Shown here in pieces: positions 18,490-27,816 of a stretch of DNA of 64,000 bases. A program made the translations under genes and the position numbers. Position 1 is the stretch's first letter, and each line of letters begins with the position of its first letter. The stretch is from Desulfoluna sp. Lineage in GTDB: Bacteria; Desulfobacterota; Desulfobacteria; Desulfobacterales; Desulfolunaceae. A model generated the notes under the pieces. The model was not told the DNA's origin. It saw nothing but the letters and a program-made list of their open reading frames with translations, and searched no databases. The stretch spans positions 1 to 64,000 of the forward strand of contig NZ_JAQYWB010000019.1 in NCBI RefSeq assembly GCF_030145185.1, written 5' to 3'.

Positions 18490-18937
18490 TCGGTTTCCTT
18501 CGTTATTCTGTCCATGGGGTGCCAGGGCGGTTGAGGATGACGCGTCACCCATGGCCTGTAACCCATTTGTTTTTTGCCGTTTCGGTTCATCCACTTACAT
18601 GCGAATGATTAAAATAGCAACACCCAGCCCGCCCAAACCTTTGTGTGGAAAATGAATATGGCATATCATATAAGGTGACAACAGAATCCTCGAACGGCTC
18701 ATTCAAGAATTAAGACAGCACCACAGGCCCCCGAAAGAAACGCGACAAACTGAAATTTATGGACCGCTTCACCGCCCTCAAAAGAAACCGACTCGGCGGC
18801 CGTCCCTGAAAATAACCATGCCTTATACAAGAACCATTTAAAACCAGCCGCCTCGTATCCCGAATACACACCCGGCCATATCGAGTGCAGAGACACCCAC
18901 AAACGGCCATAACCCTGTGACAAAAGGGCCTTCAAAC
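18490..18937. other. Gene-free stretch upstream of the RhlE gene
   Basis: These 448 bases lie between two divergent genes. I see no convincing ORF, repeat or hairpin. The first part is AT-rich and presumably carries the rhlE promoter. Confidence 0.4.
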
Positions 18938-19327
18938 ATGGATTATCATAAACGCATCGTGCTCTGGACGCTCCTGTTCATCATCCTTGCATCCTGTCTG
19001 TCCGGTTGCTGGGTCTATCTCTGCCCGACCACCTACAAATGCAGAAACATCGGGGCAACGTACACATATCGGGAAAGCCCACCAGCGGGAAGCATGGGCA
19101 TGACGAAAGAAGACGTCATTCAGGATTTCACCCGGTCAGAATCAGATTTATCTTTGACCGATGAAGACCCTCAGACCCTTTATTTTTTATACGGCAAATG
19201 CCCGATCTGGAAATACACGTTTAAAGACAACCAATTGGTGGCGGTAGGATATCTTGTCATGGAGTTAGGGGTGTGGTCCTATATTGACGCTGACTTTCCT
19301 GGACCGACACATGATGAGACGCACTGA
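18938..19327 (+). CDS. Small lipoprotein of unknown function
   Basis: This 129-residue protein has a lipoprotein signal peptide (LSGC, Cys24) and a short mature domain with aromatic residues and the phrase GMTKEDVIQDF. The last half (YFLYGKCPIWKYTFKDNQLV) resembles SmpA/OmlA-like beta-sandwich lipoproteins that read out a calculated step, but the match is weak. The ATG at 18938 is chosen because the signal peptide begins there. It is convergent with isocitrate dehydrogenase, with a repeat fragment after its stop. Confidence 0.65.
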   Translation: MDYHKRIVLWTLLFIILASCLSGCWVYLCPTTYKCRNIGATYTYRESPPAGSMGMTKEDVIQDFTRSESDLSLTDEDPQTLYFLYGKCPIWKYTFKDNQLVAVGYLVMELGVWSYIDADFPGPTHDETH

Positions 19328-19367
19328 ACAAAGGCAATGGAAGAAATAAAGTAACTATTCAGCTTAC

Positions 19368-19422
19368 GCCTCCGGCGGCCCTGCCGGGGGCTAAACTTTT
19401 GAAACATTCAACAAACAGGTCA
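19368..19422. repeat. Intergenic repeat fragment, copy C (right end, inverted)
   Basis: GCCTCCGGCGGC at 19368-19379 is followed by CCTGCCGGGGGC, AAACTTTTGAAA and AACAAACAGGTC, which is the right end of the repeat read backwards. The outer flank GTAACTATTCAG just before it (about 19351) is shared with copies G and H. No left end is found, so this is a truncated copy between convergent genes. Confidence 0.75.
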
Positions 19423-19513
19423 CAACTGCCCGAGCCAGGGGGATTTGCCGGACTGCCGGTGGCCTTCCGGCTGAACTCAGACGACGTCTCCCCCTTTTTT
19501 CCAGCCCCCTGCC

Positions 19514-20521
19514 TTACAGTCTCTCCATCACCGCCTGGGTGAAATCGGTGGTACCGTGGGTTCCGCCCAGGTCGCAGGTGGTCCGGTCGCCCTCTTCGAT
19601 AACCGCGGTAACGGCTGTACGAATGGCATCGGCCTTCTCCTGCATCCCCAGGTACTCCAGCATCTGAATGGAAGCCAGGATCACGGAGGTGGGGTTGGCC
19701 AGGTTTTTTCCGGCGATATCCGGGGCACTGCCGTGGACGGCTTCGAACAGGGCGGCGTCATCGCCGATGTTGGCGCCGGGGGCCATGCCAAGACCACCCA
19801 CCAGGCCGGCACAGAGGTCGGAGATGATGTCCCCGAAGAGGTTGGTGGTAACAATCACGTCAAACTCCTCCGGATTCATGACCAGTTTCATGCAGGTGGC
19901 GTCCACGATCATCTCGGCGGTTTCGATGTCGGGATACTTTTTGCTGATCTCCCGGGCTACGGTCAGAAAAAGACCGGAGGTGGACTTCAAGATATTGGCC
20001 TTGTGTACGATGGTGACTTTTTTACGGTTCTCTTTTCGTGCCAGCTCATAGGCAAAGATGACGATGCGTTCGGCACCTTCACGGGTGACAAGGCTCATGG
20101 CTTCGGCGGTGCATCCGTCTTCCGACACCGTCTGGCCCAGGCCGGAGTACATCCCCTGGGTATTCTCGCGCACGGTAATGATATCGATGTTCTCGTAGCG
20201 TGCCTTCGTCCCTTTAAAAGAGACCACAGGCCGCAGGTTCGCATAGAGATTAAAGGTCTTGCGCAAGGTCACGTTGATGGAGGTAAAGCCCTTGCCGATG
20301 GGCGTTGTGAGCGGGCCCTTCAGGGAGACACCGTTTTTCTTAATCAGATCCAGGGTACGCTGGGGAAGGAGCTCACCGTGCTTCTCCAGTGCGGTAAGGC
20401 CTGCGTCTGCGAACTCATACTTAAAATCGCATCCGGCCTTATCCAAAATTTTAAGGGCTGAATCAATAATATCGGGACCGATCCCGTCCCCGGGAATAAC
20501 GGTAATTGTTCGCTGTGTCAT
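19514..20521 (-). CDS. Isocitrate/isopropylmalate-type dehydrogenase, probably NAD-isocitrate dehydrogenase
   Basis: This 335-residue beta-decarboxylating dehydrogenase acts in the cytosol. It has VIPGDGIGPDII, SINVTLRKTFNLYANLRP (substrate-binding Ser and Arg residues), TVRENTQGMYSG, the DATCMKLVMNP metal region, NLFGDIISDLCAGLVGGLG and the nucleotide loop EAVHGSAPDIAGKN. The short length and sequence are of the NAD-linked isocitrate dehydrogenase class; homoisocitrate or isopropylmalate specificity cannot be excluded by eye. AAGGAAT precedes the ATG at 20521. It stands alone, without leu genes, which favours isocitrate. Confidence 0.85.
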   Translation of the reverse strand: MTQRTITVIPGDGIGPDIIDSALKILDKAGCDFKYEFADAGLTALEKHGELLPQRTLDLIKKNGVSLKGPLTTPIGKGFTSINVTLRKTFNLYANLRPVVSFKGTKARYENIDIITVRENTQGMYSGLGQTVSEDGCTAEAMSLVTREGAERIVIFAYELARKENRKKVTIVHKANILKSTSGLFLTVAREISKKYPDIETAEMIVDATCMKLVMNPEEFDVIVTTNLFGDIISDLCAGLVGGLGMAPGANIGDDAALFEAVHGSAPDIAGKNLANPTSVILASIQMLEYLGMQEKADAIRTAVTAVIEEGDRTTCDLGGTHGTTDFTQAVMERL

Positions 20522-20908
20522 GACGATTCCTTTCTTGGTACCCCCGACGAGGGCGAGTATGGACAATGGCGAGTTGCGTAACGACAGGCACCGCCATAAA
20601 AAATAAATGCGACCCTGGCAAGGCGAGGTTGCAGACAGCCTTGCGAAAAACGCGAAAAAACGGACGAACCCGGGCCAGGCGTTCGCAAAAATCCCGCCGG
20701 GTTACCGCAACGCGCAGCAGGATGTGACAAGGCACATTCAACCGTATTTTTAAACAAACGCATCTTTTACAGGAGTTGTCTCACGATCTCAACCCCCAGG
20801 CAAAGAAAACACCCTTAAAAACATGGGGGGGGGGGCAAAACCTGCCTCTTGGTAACCGACCTCACAGACGCTTCCAAGTAAATACGGCAGGGGAGACATC
20901 GGCGGTAC
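20522..20908. other. Intergenic stretch with an 11-base G homopolymer
   Basis: This 387-base gap lies between the chemoreceptor stop and the isocitrate dehydrogenase start. A run of 11 G (about 20825-20835) is the only such tract in the window. The middle (about 20640-20720) is GC-rich with CCCGCCGGG and may hold structure. No ORF is convincing. Confidence 0.5.
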
Positions 20909-22960
20909 CTACACTTTAAAACGCCCCACCAGTTCGGACAACTCCGTGGCAAGAGCCGAGAGTTCCTCGGCACTGTTGCTCACCTGAGCACTGCTGGAAG
21001 AGGTCTCGCCGGAGATTCGATTAATCTGAGAGATCTCATCGGCTATGCTGTTTGAAACCGAAGAACTCTGGGCCACGTTTTCATTCACCTCCTGAATGCC
21101 CGTTGAGGCCTGGGCGACATTCCCGGCGATCTCCTGTGTGGTGACGGTTTGCTCTGTAACGGAAGACGCAATCGTGGCGACAATGCCGTTGACATGATTG
21201 ATCACCTGGGTGATCTGGCTAATCTCATCAGCCGTTTCCGCAGTGGACGTCTGTATGCCTTCAATGTGACTGCGGATCTCCTGGGTGGCCTGGGCGGTTT
21301 GATTGGCCAGTTCCTTGATTTCGTTTGCCACAACGGCAAACCCGCGCCCCGCATCCCCGGCTCGTGCCGCTTCAATGGTGGCATTCAAAGCCAGCAGATT
21401 AATTTTGCCTGAGATCTCCGTGATCACCTCGGTGACTTGGCTGATCTCCCGGGCCGCGGTTCCCAAGGTGTCCATCTTATCTGCCGCGTTTTGAGCCTGG
21501 ATAACCGCTTCACCGGTGATAGCATGGGATTTATCGGAATTTTGCGCGATTTCAGAGATGGTGACCGTCATCTCTTCTGCCGCTGAGGCCACCATGTTCA
21601 TGTTGGTCGATGCCTGCTCGGTTGCGGCAGCGATGGACTGCATGGTGGCACTCATCTCTTCCGATGAGGCCGACGCGATGATGGATTTGGAAGAGGCTTC
21701 ATCAGCGCCCTCACTCATCATATGCGAAATCCTGGCAAGAGCGGTGGAAGATCCGTTGAGTTTATCCGCATTTTCCGACACCAGCCGAATAATCTCCTGC
21801 ACCTTTTCAATGAAGGTGTTAAACCAATGGGAAAGCTCGGACAATTCGTCCCTGCCTTTAATTTCCAGGCGAACGGTTAAGTCCCCCTCACCATCGGCAA
21901 TATCTTTCATTCCCGCCGCAATTTCGTTGATGGGCCGTGTGATGGATCGTGCAATGAAAAAGGCCACGAGGATGATGGCCGCCACCCCCAGGAAGGCCAC
22001 AATGCCGATCAAGGTCTTCAGCTGACTGACCGCGACAAAGGCCTCTTTCTGATCCATCTTTGAAATCAAGACCCAGTCAAGGCCATCAAGTCCCATCTTA
22101 CCATAGGAGATCAATTGTTTGACGCCATTTTCCGTATAGGTCCCTGCACCGCTGTCCTGGGAAAAGGCATCCTCCAGGTACGTCAGAGAGGCCACATCAC
22201 CGGCACTGCCGGTTTTGTTATCCGTATGAAAGTAGGTGCCACCGCCTGATTTTCGAACAAGAAAGGACTCACCGGTCTCCCCCATCCCTTCCCGGCGATT
22301 GGTCATCGTGTTGAGCTGACTGTTATCGAGTTTCAGAACCACAAGGCCCGTGACCTTGGTTTCCTGAGTCAGTTTGTCAACCACCTCAATGGGGGCAAGA
22401 ATAAACGCAATGGGCTGATTATCAGCCTGCGCGTACGGGTGAAAATCAGTGGTCGTTATACCCTCAAGCCCCTGTTTAAAAGCCCGACCCAGATGAGACT
22501 CAGCAAGAGGACCCTCCAGGACCGACAGCCCAAGGTCCGGCGACTTCCGGGCCGAATAGACGATCCGGCCACTGGCTTGAATCAGAAGCAGGTCATTGTA
22601 TCCATACTCCTTGACGGCAAGCTTCATCGAATCCCCATACCGGGTATCGTAAAAATCGTAACCCTCCATATTGATGGCCCCATCTTCATCAAAGAGCAGG
22701 GGAAACCGGTTGAGGGCCTCAGAAAGGGCATAGTTTTTTGAGAGCACGGTAAGATCACCGAGACAACGGGAATAGTATTCACGAACCTGAGCTTTTTTAA
22801 TTTCCTGAACAATTTTAAGTTTTTCAAAGGACTGCTCGGAGAGGGCTTCACTCGATTTAAAAAGAGACACAGAGCCAATCACAGCAAAGGGAACAATACC
22901 AACAATTAAAAATGTAATCAGTATCTTGGTCCCAATTTTCAATCTTTCCAAAATTATCAT
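20909..22960 (-). CDS. Methyl-accepting chemotaxis protein with dCache sensor
   Basis: This 683-residue chemoreceptor has TM1 (10-33), a large periplasmic Cache-like ligand domain (36-316), TM2 (317-337), HAMP (338-392) and a cytoplasmic signalling coiled coil. The conserved tip EISGKINLLALNATIEAARA is present, followed by GDAGRGFAVVANEI. There is no C-terminal pentapeptide. The ATG at 22960 has AAGGAAA at good spacing, and upstream in-frame codons do not. The ligand cannot be deduced. No che genes are adjacent. Confidence 0.93.
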   Translation of the reverse strand: MIILERLKIGTKILITFLIVGIVPFAVIGSVSLFKSSEALSEQSFEKLKIVQEIKKAQVREYYSRCLGDLTVLSKNYALSEALNRFPLLFDEDGAINMEGYDFYDTRYGDSMKLAVKEYGYNDLLLIQASGRIVYSARKSPDLGLSVLEGPLAESHLGRAFKQGLEGITTTDFHPYAQADNQPIAFILAPIEVVDKLTQETKVTGLVVLKLDNSQLNTMTNRREGMGETGESFLVRKSGGGTYFHTDNKTGSAGDVASLTYLEDAFSQDSGAGTYTENGVKQLISYGKMGLDGLDWVLISKMDQKEAFVAVSQLKTLIGIVAFLGVAAIILVAFFIARSITRPINEIAAGMKDIADGEGDLTVRLEIKGRDELSELSHWFNTFIEKVQEIIRLVSENADKLNGSSTALARISHMMSEGADEASSKSIIASASSEEMSATMQSIAAATEQASTNMNMVASAAEEMTVTISEIAQNSDKSHAITGEAVIQAQNAADKMDTLGTAAREISQVTEVITEISGKINLLALNATIEAARAGDAGRGFAVVANEIKELANQTAQATQEIRSHIEGIQTSTAETADEISQITQVINHVNGIVATIASSVTEQTVTTQEIAGNVAQASTGIQEVNENVAQSSSVSNSIADEISQINRISGETSSSSAQVSNSAEELSALATELSELVGRFKV

Positions 22961-23769
22961 GAATTTCCTTTCACTGCGTATGCATACGTGCGCGACGGCT
23001 TGAGACAATAATCCAATAAATAAGCAGCTTGCCCAGAGACATGTCACAAACCAACGAATCAATGCGCCCCACCAGGAGTTTCATTACGCCTGAATAATCA
23101 ATGCGGGCATTTTAGCTAAATTGGTTATATATCGCCAGTCTTTAATTTAGACATCGTTAGCTTAAAAGCAAAAAGACTAAATTCTTATCGAAAGGCCTTC
23201 CAAGACAAACGGATAACGACCCCCCAGGCAAATCATTCAAACCGTCCAGCGAAAACCACACGACCCTTTTTAAAACTTTATTTAACGACATCTGCCGCCA
23301 TCGCCATCGTCTGGCCCCAGACCCCTTTCCCATTCCATACTTGTCGAATGATAGATCTTATGGTAATCCTTTTTTGTTTTGATGACCGTCTCCCTGCGCC
23401 CGGTTAAGACTTGGGAATAGGTGAAAATCAAGGTTTTTCCCGAGCGTCTGATGTAAGATCAGAACAGGAGAGATGAGTTAAAATGAATCAATGCGGAAAA
23501 AATAAGCCACCCCTTTCGGGGCTTCGCCTGTCGAAGTCGAAGATCAACCGCAGATCGCTTACCAGCAACTTTTTCAAAGAAATCACCTTTCTAACGGTTT
23601 TTTTTATAAAGGTGTGGATGCTGAATTTACGGTCCGGTAACACCAGAGGGGAGGGGGGCAGATCGGGAAACCGATATTTTTTGTCGAACTCAAGTTAAAC
23701 AGCGTTTTCAAAGGCTATCCATATTCATGGCCAAAAACATTTATAAACACAGAGTAAGAGAGAAAATGC
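22961..23769. other. Large divergent intergenic region
   Basis: About 800 bases separate the chemoreceptor from the activase gene. An ORF of 71 codons at 23483-23698 has an AGGAGAGATG-like site upstream, but its product is basic and low in complexity, and I do not call it a gene. The rest is AT-rich with no clear repeat. It probably carries both promoters and perhaps a leader for the activase operon. Confidence 0.35.
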
Positions 23770-25221
23770 ATGATAAATAATGGCACAATCTCAACCAACA
23801 AGATCACAGGCTTTGCGTCTTTGCCACTCAAGCCGGGACAGATCTTCTATAGAATCCCCTACCTGTTTCTTCAAAAAGCAAAAGACCGTGTCCAGGATGC
23901 CTGGGGGTCTGTGGCACCGGTCATCGACATCCTTAAAAAAGAGACGCGAACCCACACCATCAACGAAGAAGACACCGCCACCTTTACATGTGAAGACGGC
24001 TCCAGAGTCGAGATCAGCACCACCGCTTCTGACCTCTGGATCAAAGCAGAAACAGCCGACCAGACCCCGGCCTCCCCGTTTCAAAAAATTGACACCCTCA
24101 TCCAGGGGCTGAAAAAACCGGCCTACAAATACATCAGCGAAAAAACCCGGGTATTGGCCTTTCCCCTGGTCTGCGGCACCTGGGGCAACACCATCAAGGG
24201 CTTCATCGGCCTGGATGCCGGCTCCATCTCCATCAACATCGCCTTCGTTGACGAGGCAGGCGTGGTCCTTGATACCGAGTACACCCTGACAGAAGGGGAC
24301 GTGATCAATAACATCAAAAAAGCCTTTTCCCGCATATCGGCAAAGCTGCCCGCCAACATCGACATCCTGGGCTCCGGCGTCACCGGAAGCGGCCATGAGA
24401 TCTCTGCGGCTCTGCTGGGCGCCGATGTCTACGAAACGGAGTTGGACGCCCACGCCGAGGCGACCCTCCACCTCCTCCCCGAGACCCAGGTCATCTTCGA
24501 TATCGGTGGCCAGGACTCCAAGGTCATGTACATCGAAGATGGCGAGTTGGAGGATGCGTGCATGAACAAAAAATGCGGCGCAGGGACCGGCGCCTTCCTC
24601 GACGCCCAGGCAGACCGCCTCGGCATCCCCATTGAAAAATTCGGCGAGACGGGCCTGAAAGCCAAAAAACCTTACACCTTTTCCAGCATGTGCACGGTCT
24701 TCGTGGGACGCGACCTCATCGCCGAGCAAGCCAAGGGCAACACCAAAGAGAACATTATCGCCGGCCTTCACCGGTCCCTGGCCATGAACTTCTACTCCAC
24801 CTTGGGCATCAACAAAAAACGCCTGAAAACCCCCATCGCCTTCCAGGGAGGCGTGGCCTCCAACAGCGGGGTCAAAAAAGCCATGGAGGATATCCTCGGT
24901 GAAGCACGGGGCGAAAAGGCCGAACTCTTTATCCCCATACACCACAAGGTCATGGGCGCCATCGGCATGGCCCTGTTTGCCCGTGACGAAGTGGAAGAAA
25001 GGGGCTCTTTCCGAGGCATTGAGGCCATCCAGGAGATCACCTCCACCTTCACCGAGTGCACCCGCGCGAGGGAAATCGGCTGCAACCGGACCATGCTCTG
25101 CGACCTCGTACACCTGACCAGAGGCGACGAGGTGATCCAGACCCTTTACGCCTGCGAAGCATACGAGAACACTCCCGCGGCCTATGCAGATGAGATATTA
25201 ACCACAAAGGTCGGAGGCTAG
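23770..25221 (+). CDS. BcrAD/BadFG/HgdC-type ATP-dependent activase with long N-terminal extension
   Basis: This is a 483-residue protein. From residue 145 it is an ASKHA-fold activase (GLDAGSISINIA, DIGGQDSKV), the iron-sulfur ATPase that injects low-potential electrons into 2-hydroxyacyl-CoA dehydratases or benzoyl-CoA reductases. Cys269 (KCGAGTGAF) and Cys308 (SSMCTVF) are the cluster ligands, at the family spacing of 39. Usual activases are about 260 residues. Here there are about 144 extra N-terminal residues that I do not recognise, and about 60 extra at the end with Cys residues. It is the first gene of a three-gene operon with the two dehydratase-type subunits. Confidence 0.88.
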   Translation: MINNGTISTNKITGFASLPLKPGQIFYRIPYLFLQKAKDRVQDAWGSVAPVIDILKKETRTHTINEEDTATFTCEDGSRVEISTTASDLWIKAETADQTPASPFQKIDTLIQGLKKPAYKYISEKTRVLAFPLVCGTWGNTIKGFIGLDAGSISINIAFVDEAGVVLDTEYTLTEGDVINNIKKAFSRISAKLPANIDILGSGVTGSGHEISAALLGADVYETELDAHAEATLHLLPETQVIFDIGGQDSKVMYIEDGELEDACMNKKCGAGTGAFLDAQADRLGIPIEKFGETGLKAKKPYTFSSMCTVFVGRDLIAEQAKGNTKENIIAGLHRSLAMNFYSTLGINKKRLKTPIAFQGGVASNSGVKKAMEDILGEARGEKAELFIPIHHKVMGAIGMALFARDEVEERGSFRGIEAIQEITSTFTECTRAREIGCNRTMLCDLVHLTRGDEVIQTLYACEAYENTPAAYADEILTTKVGG

Positions 25222-25226
25222 CCCAC

Positions 25227-26273
25227 TTGAAAAAAATCGGATGGTTTTGCACGTACACCCCCGTAGAAATACTCCACGCGGCAGGAGCCCTTCCCGTGGG
25301 CCTCAAATCAGACTCCGGCGCCGAGCATGAGGACGTGGTCCTGGGAGACTCCATGTGCTCCTATGTCCGATCCTGCATGGGAGGCGCCCTCACCGGATCC
25401 TACGACGCCCTCTCTGGCGTGGTCATCGCCCACTCTTGCGAGTGCATGAGACGTTTAGCCGACGGCTGGCTCTATCGCCAAGATGAGATCAAGCCTAAAA
25501 TGCTCCACCTCTTAGACGTGCCGAAGATCGTCACCCAATCCAGCATCGCCTTCTTTGCCGGCGGCCTGAGACGAATGAAAGAGGACATAGAGGCCCATGT
25601 CGGACCCATCTCTGAAGAGGCCTTAAGGGCCTCCATGGCCACATGCAACAAAACCCGAGCCCTTTGCAGAGCCATCGACGCCCTCCGTAAAAAGGAGGCC
25701 CCGGCCGTCACCGGGCGGGAGGTGGAGAAACTGATTGCGGCATCCTGGGAGATGCCAAGGGAGACCTTCAACGCCCGGTTAGAGACCTTCATCGCCGACA
25801 AAGAGGGCCAAACCGGAGACAAGAACGCCCCGCGCATCATGATCATCGGCGGTCCAGGCAACGGCTCTCTCATAAAAACCATCGAGGCTGCAGGGGCTCT
25901 TTCTGTGGTAGAACACATGTGCACCGGCCTGCGCGCCTATACCGGCGAGGCCGCCTTCAACGAAGACCCCTTCCTTGAGCTGGCCGACCTCTACCTCACC
26001 CAGACCCCCTGCCCCCGCATGCTCGGTAAGGCGGCCCAGGATGCCATCAGCGAAATCGAATCTCTGATCAAAGAGTACCGGGTGGATGGCGTCCTTTACT
26101 ACTCCATGCAGTTCTGCTCCAACATGCAGATGCAGTGGGCACGCCTTAAAAATGATAGCCCCATTGATGTACCCATGAAGGTCCTGGACGGAGACATCAG
26201 CACCGAGATCAACGAGTGTGAAATTCAGTCATTTATCAAGCGACTCAAAAAAAGAAGAAAGAGAAACAGATGA
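25227..26273 (+). CDS. 2-hydroxyacyl-CoA dehydratase / benzoyl-CoA reductase-type subunit (small)
   Basis: This is a 348-residue protein of the HgdB/BcrB-C fold (dehydratase D component). It starts GWFCTYTPVEILHAAGALPV, with GDSMCSYVRSCMGG and SCECMRRLADGW supplying Cys residues for a [4Fe-4S] cluster, and ends in YYSMQFCSNM and a DGDIS loop. It is five bases after the activase stop and overlaps the next gene by four bases (ATGA), so the three are co-translated. The pathway substrate cannot be read from sequence; no acyl-CoA ligase, CoA-transferase or acyl-CoA dehydrogenase is in the operon. Confidence 0.85.
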   Translation: MKKIGWFCTYTPVEILHAAGALPVGLKSDSGAEHEDVVLGDSMCSYVRSCMGGALTGSYDALSGVVIAHSCECMRRLADGWLYRQDEIKPKMLHLLDVPKIVTQSSIAFFAGGLRRMKEDIEAHVGPISEEALRASMATCNKTRALCRAIDALRKKEAPAVTGREVEKLIAASWEMPRETFNARLETFIADKEGQTGDKNAPRIMIIGGPGNGSLIKTIEAAGALSVVEHMCTGLRAYTGEAAFNEDPFLELADLYLTQTPCPRMLGKAAQDAISEIESLIKEYRVDGVLYYSMQFCSNMQMQWARLKNDSPIDVPMKVLDGDISTEINECEIQSFIKRLKKRRKRNR

Positions 26274-27622
26274 ACCGAGCGGACATGATAAAAGAGAACA
26301 CGGAGCAACGAAAGGTCCAGGTAAAAAACCTGCTTCGCGTCAACGGCCTTGAGGGGATCGAACCGGGGGATGCGGTCAAGATGGCCTTTCCCAAAGCGTT
26401 TGACACGCTCTCCCCTTCAGCCAAAAGGGGTTACCTCAACACCGAGCAGTTTTTTAACGCCTATAATCTCGATACCAACGGAGAATTCGTCTACCAGCCC
26501 ATGGCCTGGCGAAGCCTCTTTGTCCCCACTGAAATCATGTACGCCATGGGCCTGCTCCCCTTCACCTCGGAGATGGTTGCCTCCCAGCTTGCCATGACCG
26601 GGGCAGCCAGAGGACGCATCGAGACCGCCGAGGCCAACGACTTTTCCATCGACCTCTGCTCCTTTATGAAGACCGTGGCAGGCGGCGTGATTGAAGACAT
26701 CCTCCCCACCCCGGATGTCCTGATCACCTCCACCCACCTCTGCGACCCTTCGGCCAAATACGCCGAGCTGGCCTCCCACACCTACAAACGCCCGGAGTTT
26801 GTCTTAGACATCCCCTACGGCCTCTACGATCTGGCAAGCAGCCGTGATGAAAAAGACATCAAACGGGTGGAAGAGGGCGTGGCCTACGTTCACGAACAGC
26901 TCCTTGAGATGATCGCCTTTATCACCGAGCACACCGGCCTCACCCTGGAAGAAGAGACACTCCGCCAGGTCATCCGATGGACCAACGAAGCCCGCACCTG
27001 GCTCAATGAAGGCAACGACGTGATCCTTCAGCAGTTCGCCTCGGCCAAAAAAGGGGTGCGCGAGCTCGACTACGCCGCCAACCTCATGCAAACCTGGGGC
27101 ACCGAACGCATCGTGGATGTCTACAAATCCCGCTGCAAAGCATACAAGGCAAATCCTGCGCCCGACGAAAGCGAAACCCGTCCGCGCATCGCCTGGTTCC
27201 ACCTGCGCCCCTACTTCAAGTCCCCCCTGATGCCCTACCTGGATGAGCGCATCGACATCTCCGCGTCTCAGGTTAACTTTGCCTTCTGGGAGCCTCTGGA
27301 TCCATCCGATCCCATCCGCTCCATTGCCAGGCGAACCGTCCTCCACCCGGCCTTCTCATCGGTCACGGCGCGCACCGAAATCGCCATCAAAGAGCTCCCG
27401 GACGACACCGAGGGGATCATTGCCTACTACCCGAAGTCCTGTCGCCACTTCCACGGCGGATCCATCATGGAAAACGAAATGTTCAAGAAAGCGGGCATCC
27501 CCATCCTCACCATCGACGGGGACTGCATCGACGACCGCGGGGACGATTTCCCCATCGTCAAAACCCGTGTGGACCGCTTTTTAAAATCCATCAAAAAACA
27601 CCCGCGCAGCAAAAAGAAATAA
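26270..27622 (+). CDS. 2-hydroxyacyl-CoA dehydratase / benzoyl-CoA reductase-type subunit (large)
   Basis: This 450-residue partner of the preceding subunit has the same fold. ITSTHLCDPS, YYPKSCRHFHG and IDGDCIDDRG follow the HgdA/BcrC pattern, with the three Cys likely binding a [4Fe-4S] cluster. The N-terminus (about 75 residues) carries MAWRSLFVPTEIMYAMGLLP, the family's entry motif. With the activase it completes a radical-forming two-component system. The operon ends in a GC-rich hairpin at 27628-27662. Possible reactions are dehydration of a 2-hydroxyacyl-CoA or reduction of an aryl-CoA; sequence alone does not decide. Confidence 0.85.
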   Translation: MNRADMIKENTEQRKVQVKNLLRVNGLEGIEPGDAVKMAFPKAFDTLSPSAKRGYLNTEQFFNAYNLDTNGEFVYQPMAWRSLFVPTEIMYAMGLLPFTSEMVASQLAMTGAARGRIETAEANDFSIDLCSFMKTVAGGVIEDILPTPDVLITSTHLCDPSAKYAELASHTYKRPEFVLDIPYGLYDLASSRDEKDIKRVEEGVAYVHEQLLEMIAFITEHTGLTLEEETLRQVIRWTNEARTWLNEGNDVILQQFASAKKGVRELDYAANLMQTWGTERIVDVYKSRCKAYKANPAPDESETRPRIAWFHLRPYFKSPLMPYLDERIDISASQVNFAFWEPLDPSDPIRSIARRTVLHPAFSSVTARTEIAIKELPDDTEGIIAYYPKSCRHFHGGSIMENEMFKKAGIPILTIDGDCIDDRGDDFPIVKTRVDRFLKSIKKHPRSKKK

Positions 27623-27627
27623 AACAC

Positions 27628-27668
27628 CGGCCTCCGGCGGCACACCTTGCCGCCGGAGGCCGCTTTTC
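27628..27668 (+). terminator. Terminator built from the intergenic repeat ends (copy D)
   Basis: GGCCTCCGGCGGC and GCCGCCGGAGGCC face each other across a short loop (27642-27648), followed by CTTTT. This is both a strong terminator for the dehydratase operon and a collapsed copy of the repeat with only its two ends left. Confidence 0.85.
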
Positions 27669-27816
27669 ATAAGCTGAATCGTGACGCCTCAGCCCGCCCC
27701 CGTGGCAAGACTTCGCTGGAAAACCCCTGACTTGACATTTCCCAAATCTGCCCCATCTTGTTAAGGAACCGCATCACTGCGGGCCACCCCTCACGATTTG
27801 AATGGAGAAATGCCCC

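Noticed and set aside
17341-18534. 397-residue plus-strand ORF opposite the RhlE helicase
   Set aside because: Antisense shadow: His/Gly/Pro-rich, no ribosome site, and the opposite strand has all DEAD-box motifs.
18699-18935. 78-codon minus-strand ORF ahead of the small lipoprotein gene
   Set aside because: No ribosome site and aromatic-rich random-looking product in a promoter region.
23483-23698. 71-codon ORF with AGGAG upstream in the large gap before the activase gene
   Set aside because: The ribosome site is good, but the product is basic with no recognisable pattern; evidence is too thin for a gene call.
23791-25113. 440-residue minus-strand ORF opposite the activase gene
   Set aside because: It lies wholly antisense to a gene with clear motifs; its Gly/Asp-rich composition is that of a shadow frame of GC-biased codons.
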